Source of the DNA: Candidatus Bathyarchaeota archaeon
GTDB taxonomy: Archaea; Thermoproteota; Bathyarchaeia; Bathyarchaeales; Bathycorpusculaceae
DNA length: 6,544 nucleotides
Direction: 5' to 3'
NCBI GenBank assembly: GCA_030673805.1
Contig: DAOVIH010000061.1
Location: forward strand, 1-6,544
Position 1 is the first letter of the stretch. Every line of letters begins with the position of its first letter. The translations under genes and the position numbers were made by a program. The notes beneath the pieces are model-generated. The model saw only the letters and a program-made list of their open reading frames with translations. It was not told the DNA's origin and did not search any database. This document shows positions 1 through 4,184 of this stretch, in pieces.

Positions 1-663
1 GGTTTTGACAGCCACTGCTTAAATGATACTGATGGCTCCATCTTATGGTCATATACAGCTAGCAATTGGGTGGTTATCTCAGCCTCTCCGCTCTACGCTA
101 ATGGCAAGGTCTACATCGTGGATTTCTTCAATCTAGTTTGCCTCGATCCGCTCGCTAACTCTGGTCCGATCAATGCTGCCACCGCTAACGTCACATGGAC
201 TCAATTCTTGGCACGTGAGATTTACGGGTCACCAGCCTACTCTATCGGTAAAGTCTATGTCAATAGCGAGCAGATGGCCCTCTACGTCCTTGATTCCGAA
301 ACAGGAGAGAAGCTTTCGTTCTACGAGCTAGGCTCCCAGACCATGTCTTCGCCAAGCCTCTACAATGGCAGACTCTACATAGGAACCTTCAACTGGAACG
401 TCTTTTGCTTTGAGGACAGCGAATGGGGAACTCCACCGCAACCTTCACCTGAGCCAGTAGATTCCTCAGCTTTGGCAGCAAACCTTGTAGAATCAACACC
501 ATCCATAACCACACAACCACCCGAAAATGCACCTCAACCAGAACCCATAGTTGGCGAGGCAATCGTAGCCCAATCAACCATCGACCTAACAATAATCGCA
601 GCAGCACTAATCGTAGCAGTAGCACTAATCGTAACCGGCGTTATCCTACGAAAGAAAAAGTGA
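1..663 (+). CDS. PQQ-like beta-propeller surface protein, C-terminal part (5' partial)
   Basis: The reading frame is open from base 1 without a stop, so the gene begins outside the window; the GTG at 70 lies inside a propeller blade and is not a credible start. The visible 220 residues hold about three PQQ-like blades. The repeated pattern is a Ser/Ala-Ser-Pro turn, then a G-K/R-V/L-Y-V/I strand, then a C/V-L/F-D/E strand (SPLYANGKVYIV near 29-40, SPAYSIGKVYV near 77-87, SPSLYNGRLYIG near 117-128), and the first blade has the DTDGSILW turn. A Pro/Glu/Thr-rich linker (about 144-184) leads to a hydrophobic helix (about 194-216) and a terminal RKKK. This is the layout of an archaeal surface protein held by a C-terminal helix, with the propeller outside. 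The tail has no clear sorting motif like the one in the gene at 3250, so it is probably a plain anchor. Ligand and role are unknown; such propellers often act in protein binding. Confidence 0.82.
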   Translation, partial: GFDSHCLNDTDGSILWSYTASNWVVISASPLYANGKVYIVDFFNLVCLDPLANSGPINAATANVTWTQFLAREIYGSPAYSIGKVYVNSEQMALYVLDSETGEKLSFYELGSQTMSSPSLYNGRLYIGTFNWNVFCFEDSEWGTPPQPSPEPVDSSALAANLVESTPSITTQPPENAPQPEPIVGEAIVAQSTIDLTIIAAALIVAVALIVTGVILRKKK

Positions 664-675
664 AAACCAAAACAA

Positions 676-699
676 ATTTTCCCTTTTCTCCTTTTTTGT
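676..699 (+). terminator. T-rich transcription terminator after the propeller gene
   Basis: Three T runs (4, 4 and 6 T) separated by C-rich bases start 13 bases after the stop codon. Archaeal termination commonly uses such T-rich tracts without a strong hairpin. None of this is tested. Confidence 0.55.
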
Positions 700-844
700 T
701 GGAGAAACTCAAAAAGAGAAGCATCGGCAGAAGGGGCTAAAAGGGCCCAAGGCACGGAAGATGAACTAACCAACGGCAGTAGCTTTGGGGGTTTCATTCT
801 TCTTTCCTTATTTACCCGTGTATGGGCCTCAGCAAACCCACAGT

Positions 845-889
845 ATGAAAGAAAAAATAGAAACTGAATTTGGTGTTAAGGTCTGTTGA
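845..889 (+). other. Possible 14-codon leader ORF overlapping the methyltransferase start
   Basis: An ATG at 845 opens a 14-codon frame (MKEKIETEFGVKVC) whose TGA stop at 887-889 overlaps the TTG start of the methyltransferase in a TTGA junction. Such overlaps are typical of translational coupling. No clear Shine-Dalgarno motif precedes the ATG, and a short frame of this size can occur by chance. An alternative is that it is the remnant of an N-terminus separated by a frameshift. Confidence 0.25.
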
Positions 890-1611
890 AGTTTAGCAGG
901 AATAATTTATCGAGTGCTCTAAGTTTGTTTGCTAATCCTGGCCGTTTAAGACATGTTCTGGTGCGGGAGATGTTTTTTGGAAGCCGATATTGCAGTAGAC
1001 AGGAGTGGGTGAAGTGGCAAAAATATGACGCCTGCAAACACATTGGTTTTATGGAAACTCATCCAGTTGCGCTGCGCCGTGACTTATTGCATAAGACAAG
1101 AGTTGAAACAATATCTACTATGATTGGTTCTTTAGGATCAGATTTGCAGGTTTTGGATGTAGGTTGTGGCAATGGGGCCCTTTGTCGTCCCCTTCGACAA
1201 ATGGGCAATCAGGTGACGTGTGTAGAATTGCCAGGGGTAGCGTATTTAACTCATAGGTGTGGCGTTAATCGGATCGTTGCTGGCGACGCAGAAAACTTGG
1301 CTTTTGCCTCAGGAAGTTTTGATTTGATTTTAGCTTCTGAGGTAGCTGAGCACTTATGGATGCCCAAGCTTTTCTTTAAGGAAGCTTACAGGCTTCTTAA
1401 GCCTGATGGCTACATGATAGTTTCAACACCTGAAGGTGAACTAAGCTTGTGCTATGATTCCCATAGACACTTTTTTAACAAAGAAAGGATCATGCAAGTG
1501 GTCGGCACAAATTTTGTCTTGATTCAAGCCAACTATTTAAAACCTAACGGTAATCCAACCCCCACTCTTATTTTGCTGTTGAAAAAATCGTCCACCTCAA
1601 GAAACGCATAG
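886..1611 (+). CDS. Class I SAM-dependent methyltransferase (Methyltransf_11-like)
   Basis: This 241-residue soluble protein has the class I Rossmann-fold signature. Motif I is VLDVGCGNG (89-97), an acidic residue ends strand 2 (E114), GDAENLAF (133-140) is the adenine-contacting segment, FDLILASEVAEHL (145-157) covers strand 4, and LLKPDGYMIVSTPE (170-183) covers strand 5. A later DSHRHFF segment (191-197) resembles that of small-molecule, lipid or sugar methyltransferases. The first 70 or so residues are an unassigned N-terminal extension rich in Arg, Trp and aromatic residues. The substrate cannot be told. The TTG start is weakly supported by GGTG at 872-875; GTG 961 and ATG 970 are alternatives that would remove 25 or 28 residues. 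The gene converges with the next one, with 7 bases between the stops, and no neighbour forms an obvious pathway with it. Confidence 0.85.
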   Translation: MKFSRNNLSSALSLFANPGRLRHVLVREMFFGSRYCSRQEWVKWQKYDACKHIGFMETHPVALRRDLLHKTRVETISTMIGSLGSDLQVLDVGCGNGALCRPLRQMGNQVTCVELPGVAYLTHRCGVNRIVAGDAENLAFASGSFDLILASEVAEHLWMPKLFFKEAYRLLKPDGYMIVSTPEGELSLCYDSHRHFFNKERIMQVVGTNFVLIQANYLKPNGNPTPTLILLLKKSSTSRNA

Positions 1612-1618
1612 GGTTAAG

Positions 1619-2491
1619 CTAGACAATACTTTGTATGAAATATAGGATGTAGAGGAATAGAGCTATAACTGAGATGAAGATGACTCCAAGAAAAATCAGT
1701 ATTTCTTTTGCGTATCTTCCGAACTTAATGGTTAGAATAGTGTTTATGATGGGAAATATTGCTACGGTTCCGGCTAGGATGAATAGTTCAGATTTGTGTG
1801 CCCAACGATTGGGGTTCCAGTTAAAATCGAAATGGACAGGAATGATTTCTGGTAACGATGGGTAAATCCATAGCAAATATCCTAGAAAAACAGCAAAAGC
1901 GGCAGCAACTGCCAGAACCTGAGCATAAACCATTTTTCTTGTTGTTTCAAACGTTTTCATTTCACTTGGACTATCTGTTCCGAACCTGCTTTTCCAAGCA
2001 TTTATCGCATCCAAAAAAATTTTTGGGTCTTCAGGAGATATGGCAATCTTTTTCTCATCTACCAAGTTGATCGAGATAAAGTCGCCTTTCATCTTGGTTG
2101 AGTAAACCCAGACATGTCCAACATCTTTGGCTTTGTATAGTCCCCAGTGAAGTCCAGGCCAACTTGCGCCAAAGAGACGAAGCAGAAGCTTTGTGCTAGA
2201 AAGCTGCACATTGCAAATTGAAGAATAGGGTATTTTGCGCTTCCGGAAGCCAAAGTTCACTGTGAGATCGTCCTTTTCTAGTTTGTAATTCATTCTTTTG
2301 CCCAAGAATGCTAAAGAAAGCACTAGTCCATCGATGAGTATGAGGATGCCTCCCATCAAAATAGAGAAAAATATGGGGCCTTGAATACCTAAAAAGAAGA
2401 TTAGTAATAAGGGAATATCGATGAGCGCTACTAAAATTAGGCCCCAGACCATTGTGTTCTTGGTCTGAGTCGGCCTGAAAGTCTTTTCCAA
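1619..2491 (-). CDS. Membrane protein with bacterial-PH-like domain and DUF1648-like segment
   Basis: This 290-residue protein starts with two membrane helices (about 14-35 and 39-63). A beta-rich domain follows (about 68-165) with features of bacterial PH domains: a Y-x-L-x-x-D-x-L strand, RKIPYSSICNVQ, an LFG...G-L-Y turn, VWVYST, and ISPEDPKIFLDAI at the end. A second membrane part starts near 188. Its loop carries YPSLPEIIPVHFDFNWNPNRW (210-230, given in pieces: Y210-P211, L213-P214, P218-H220, W230), matching the LP-x-x-x-P-x-H-F pattern of DUF1648, also found in SdpI-type proteins. Two further helices lie at about 236-257 and 263-287. The family function is poorly known; links to membrane stress or immunity proteins are only by analogy. 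A TTG start is supported by GAGGGT eight bases or fewer upstream; the next Met (M14) lies at the first helix. The only nearby T run on its strand lies inside the convergent methyltransferase gene (1582-1587). Confidence 0.78.
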   Translation of the reverse strand: MEKTFRPTQTKNTMVWGLILVALIDIPLLLIFFLGIQGPIFFSILMGGILILIDGLVLSLAFLGKRMNYKLEKDDLTVNFGFRKRKIPYSSICNVQLSSTKLLLRLFGASWPGLHWGLYKAKDVGHVWVYSTKMKGDFISINLVDEKKIAISPEDPKIFLDAINAWKSRFGTDSPSEMKTFETTRKMVYAQVLAVAAAFAVFLGYLLWIYPSLPEIIPVHFDFNWNPNRWAHKSELFILAGTVAIFPIINTILTIKFGRYAKEILIFLGVIFISVIALFLYILYFIQSIV

Positions 2492-2497
2492 CTTATT

Positions 2498-2503
2498 ACC
2501 CTC
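2498..2503 (-). promoter_or_regulatory. Shine-Dalgarno site fixing the TTG start of the PH/DUF1648 gene
   Basis: On the minus strand GAGGGT lies six bases upstream of the TTG at 2491 and matches the archaeal GGAGGTGA consensus in part. It favours TTG over the internal Met 14. Confidence 0.55.
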
Positions 2504-2510
2504 AAAGAAT

Positions 2511-2533
2511 AGACGTCTAATAAAAAATAAACT
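2511..2533 (-). promoter_or_regulatory. Candidate promoter with 8-bp palindrome, PH/DUF1648 gene
   Basis: Read on the minus strand, an AT-only stretch (GTTTATTTTTTATTA, 2519-2533) is a TATA-like box, and the perfect palindrome AGACGTCT (2511-2518) directly follows it. The expected transcription start, about 25 bases downstream of the box, would fall near 2500-2505, close to the Shine-Dalgarno site. The palindrome would then lie between box and start, where a repressor could block polymerase. The box call rests on base composition and spacing only. Confidence 0.35.
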
Positions 2534-2571
2534 TTCAGAAGTTTGTGAATGAAATATACGCTATTAACAAT

Positions 2572-2587
2572 ACTTTACTGGTAAAGT
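2572..2587. repeat. Inverted repeat ACTTTAC-TG-GTAAAGT in the divergent intergenic region
   Basis: Two perfect 7-bp arms flank a 2-base spacer, about 80 bases upstream of the minus-strand gene and about 116-131 bases upstream of the DUF202-like gene. The size and symmetry suit the operator of a dimeric helix-turn-helix regulator. The spacer is too short for an RNA hairpin, which favours a DNA-level site. Confidence 0.4.
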
Positions 2588-2604
2588 TGGATGGGTTTGG
2601 GGTA

Positions 2605-2641
2605 TTCTGTTCTCTTTGCCCCACAATTTGAACAGAACAGA
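2605..2641. repeat. Interleaved inverted repeat TTCTGTTC / GAACAGAA
   Basis: TTCTGTTC (2605-2612) pairs with GAACAGAA (2630-2637), and TCTGTTCT (2606-2613) pairs equally well with AGAACAGA (2634-2641), because the right side carries ACAGA twice. The site lies just upstream of the candidate DUF202-gene promoter and could be an operator. Low-complexity coincidence is possible. Confidence 0.3.
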
Positions 2642-2667
2642 GAGGTTTGAGGCATAAAAAGGAGAAG

Positions 2668-2676
2668 TTTAATAAA
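2668..2676 (+). promoter_or_regulatory. Candidate TATA box of the DUF202-like gene, possibly leaderless
   Basis: TTTAATAAA is centred about 31 bases before the ATG at 2703. With the usual archaeal spacing, transcription would start near 2698-2703, leaving almost no leader. No Shine-Dalgarno motif lies upstream of either possible start, which agrees with a leaderless message. A second AT-rich candidate is CATAAAAA at 2653-2660. Confidence 0.4.
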
Positions 2677-2702
2677 TCGACCAAATAACAGATTTGCTAG
2701 TC

Positions 2703-3110
2703 ATGAAATCCAAGCGAGCAGAAAAAGTGCAGCCTATGAAGCCGGACGAAAAAGAAATCCTAGCCAAAATCCGCACCCTTCTGGCTTTGGAAAGGAACTA
2801 CTTGGCAGAAGAAAGAACGGCACTAGCTGAGTTCAGAACAGGCTTATCCATCGCCGTTGTATCGCCGACAATAAGCATAACCATCGCCTATCTCTTCTCA
2901 CTATTACCCCAAGAACCCCCATATCTACTGGACATTCTAAACGTTGCTTTCTTCACAATCCTTACAATCGTAGGAATATGGATCAGCTACCGATCAGGAA
3001 AAAAACTAAATCAAGTGAGAAAAAAGAAGAAGCTATTGAAAAAACGACAACAAGAGATTATGGCACAATCCCAATCAATCCAGGATTTCCTTAATGATTA
3101 TATACACTAA
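2703..3110 (+). CDS. DUF202-like small membrane protein
   Basis: This 135-residue protein has a charged N-terminus, then LALERNYLAEERTALAEFRTGLS (28-49, key residues L29-E30-R31, Y33-L34-A35, E42... R45-T46-G47-L48), which resembles the DUF202 signature L-A-x-E-R-T-x-L-A-W-x-R-T-G-L. Two membrane helices follow (about 48-67 and 78-95), and then a very basic stretch (100-115, Lys/Arg-rich) and a short Gln-rich tail. The tryptophan usual in DUF202 is replaced by Glu here, and the ERT element is doubled. Function of the family is unknown; it is found as YidH-like proteins and as the membrane part of yeast VTC proteins. ATG 2703 is preferred because the TATA-like box fits a leaderless start there; TTG 2694 would add three residues. 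Confidence 0.72.
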   Translation: MKSKRAEKVQPMKPDEKEILAKIRTLLALERNYLAEERTALAEFRTGLSIAVVSPTISITIAYLFSLLPQEPPYLLDILNVAFFTILTIVGIWISYRSGKKLNQVRKKKKLLKKRQQEIMAQSQSIQDFLNDYIH

Positions 3111-3199
3111 GAAATTAGTCAACCAAAAAATAGGCTTGAAGTATTTAGAAATTTAGGATAGAACTTTCCCTTTGATCTTCTATAGTACAGCTTCCTATC

Positions 3200-3241
3200 A
3201 ATATATTAGCAGCCAAAGTCGCTAACGTATCAGGAAGGGAG
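3200..3241 (+). promoter_or_regulatory. Candidate promoter and ribosome binding site of the sorting-substrate gene
   Basis: An ATATATTA box (3201-3208, preceded by A at 3200) would place transcription start near 3228-3232. GGGAG (3237-3241) follows, 8 bases before the TTG start, giving a short leader with a good Shine-Dalgarno site. This box-to-start arrangement is the clearest promoter in the window. Confidence 0.5.
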
Positions 3242-3249
3242 AAGCTAAA

Positions 3250-3966
3250 TTGAATAAGAAAATTATCGTATTTTCGTTAGTAATAATGCTGGCAGCTATG
3301 CCTGCGCTTGCGTATGCTGACATTCTTAGGGTTGTACCCACAGATAAGGAACACACCGGAATGGCCATAATCACCGAAGCCACCTCTGAACTCACAGCAA
3401 CTGTAACTGCAAACGGAAAAACAGTAGCTGATGTTTGGCTAGTTTTGATTGTTGATCAGGCCACATACGCCGGACTAAACAGCATAACCCTCTCAGGCAC
3501 AGACGGTCCCACCTCAATAGACACCTCGGATCCTTGGAGCGCCGCCTTAACTTCAGGTCGATTACCAGAAGAAACTGACACCCATGCAGTGGCAGTGCCA
3601 ACCCCCTATCCAGGATGCACGGTTCCACAAACCAACTATCAAGTCGCTGCCGTAATCTCACAGATGAGCCAAGTTCACGAAGACGTCATCTCAGTACGCT
3701 ACATCCTCGTATATGGCTTTGATTGGGTCGACAAACAAAACAATCGCGTATTCACAGTGACCGTGGAATCTTCAACCCGAGTAAACATGCTCGTACTAGG
3801 ACAAGGAATGGAAGGTGACACAGCGGTTCTTAACGAAAACACCCCATTCAGCGGAAGCACCCTAATGGTTCCCGAAGTTGGAACACTCCTTCTTGGACTA
3901 GGAGCCCTTGCAGGTTTCGCACTATTCATAACGTTAAGGCGAAAATCCCAAAAACTACCTCTCTGA
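3250..3966 (+). CDS. Secreted protein with archaeosortase/PEP-CTERM-like sorting tail
   Basis: The 238-residue precursor starts with a clear signal peptide: NKK, a hydrophobic core (5-20), and a likely cut after A-Y-A (residue 23). The body (24-about 200) is Thr/Ser/Val-rich and probably all-beta, with a single cysteine (C123) and no family I recognise. The C-terminal 32 residues have the three-part layout of exosortase/archaeosortase substrates: the motif VPEVG (207-211), a Gly/Leu-rich helix (about 212-229), and RRK (230-232) near the end. The motif resembles bacterial PEP-CTERM (V-P-E-P) more than the archaeal PGF-, PEF- or PEFG-type tails. The enzyme expected to cut there is encoded next (4185), in the same direction but probably transcribed separately. 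The mature protein would be released from the tail and perhaps attached to a lipid or other cell-surface carrier. TTG is chosen as start because GGGAG lies 8 bases upstream and the next Met (M13) would break the signal peptide. Confidence 0.8.
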   Translation: MNKKIIVFSLVIMLAAMPALAYADILRVVPTDKEHTGMAIITEATSELTATVTANGKTVADVWLVLIVDQATYAGLNSITLSGTDGPTSIDTSDPWSAALTSGRLPEETDTHAVAVPTPYPGCTVPQTNYQVAAVISQMSQVHEDVISVRYILVYGFDWVDKQNNRVFTVTVESSTRVNMLVLGQGMEGDTAVLNENTPFSGSTLMVPEVGTLLLGLGALAGFALFITLRRKSQKLPL

Positions 3967-3970
3967 CCCC

Positions 3971-3986
3971 TCCTTTTTCTTTTTCT
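3971..3986 (+). terminator. T-rich terminator after the sorting-substrate gene
   Basis: A CCTTTTTCTTTTTC tract starts within 5 bases of the TGA stop. It suggests that the substrate and the downstream archaeosortase are mostly separate transcripts, although read-through is possible. Confidence 0.55.
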
Positions 3987-3997
3987 ATTAGAACCTC

Positions 3998-4013
3998 GTG
4001 AGAGCGCGCTCAC
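3998..4013 (+). repeat. GC-rich palindrome/hairpin upstream of the archaeosortase gene
   Basis: GAGCGCGCTC (4002-4011) is a perfect 10-bp palindrome. Overlapping it, GTGAG (3998-4002) pairs with CTCAC (4009-4013) around a 6-base loop. It stands out in AT-rich surroundings and could be an operator, or a hairpin helping the T-rich terminator just before it. Confidence 0.35.
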
Positions 4014-4020
4014 TATCTAT

Positions 4021-4030
4021 CTTCTAGAAG
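4021..4030. repeat. Perfect 10-bp palindrome CTTCTAGAAG
   Basis: CTTCTAGAAG is fully self-complementary, and its centre is 19 bases from that of the preceding palindrome, nearly two helical turns. It lies about 16 bases before a TATA-like sequence, a position typical for an archaeal activator or repressor site. Confidence 0.35.
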
Positions 4031-4045
4031 TCCATTCCATATAGC

Positions 4046-4054
4046 AATATATAG
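4046..4054 (+). promoter_or_regulatory. Candidate TATA box of the archaeosortase gene
   Basis: AATATATAG would give a start near 4077 and a leader of roughly 105 bases that includes the inverted repeat at 4101-4124. A weaker alternative, AAAATAAAG (4137-4145), would give a short leader of about 20 bases. The sequence does not decide between them. Confidence 0.35.
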
Positions 4055-4100
4055 AGCGCCAGAATTCACCCTTGAATGTTCAGAAGCGAAAGGAACTAAC

Positions 4101-4124
4101 CTTCAAGAACAGCTGGTTCTGAAG
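4101..4124 (+). repeat. Imperfect inverted repeat in the putative archaeosortase leader
   Basis: CTTC pairs with GAAG and AGAAC pairs with GTTCT, with one bulged A in the left arm and a 5-base loop. An earlier TTCAGAA (4079-4085) can also pair with TTCTGAA (4117-4123), so two exclusive structures can be drawn. No known riboswitch class was recognised. Confidence 0.3.
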
Positions 4125-4171
4125 ACCCTGAACAACAAAATAAAGCCATATCATTCACTCAATTATTCAAA

Positions 4172-4175
4172 GTGA
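4172..4175 (+). promoter_or_regulatory. Weak Shine-Dalgarno-like GTGA before the archaeosortase TTG start
   Basis: GTGA lies 9 bases before the TTG at 4185 and matches part of the GGAGGTGA consensus. An in-frame TGA at 4173-4175 prevents a start further upstream, and the next Met (M45) lies in the first membrane helix, so TTG is the best start. Confidence 0.4.
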
Positions 4176-4184
4176 CATATAGCC

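Noticed and set aside
186..220. Propeller gene as another archaeosortase substrate
   Set aside because: The C-terminal tail of that protein (residues 186-220) has a helix and basic end but no Pro-Glu or Gly motif before the helix, so a simple anchor is more likely; coordinates here refer to residues 186-220, encoded at about bases 556-660.
70..663. Propeller gene starting at GTG 70
   Set aside because: The frame stays open to base 1 and residues before 70 continue the propeller repeat, so the gene is partial at the window edge.
534..797. Minus-strand frame of 87 codons after the propeller gene
   Set aside because: It overlaps the 3' end of the propeller gene, has low-complexity Lys/Arg/Phe content derived from the terminator, and no recognisable domain.
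1858..2070. Plus-strand 70-codon frame inside the PH/DUF1648 gene
   Set aside because: It lies wholly antisense to a well-supported gene and shows no family motif.
3392..4013. Two minus-strand frames (3392-3661 and 3699-4013) across the substrate gene
   Set aside because: Arg/Leu/Ser-rich products typical of antisense shadows; the plus-strand gene has a signal peptide and sorting tail.
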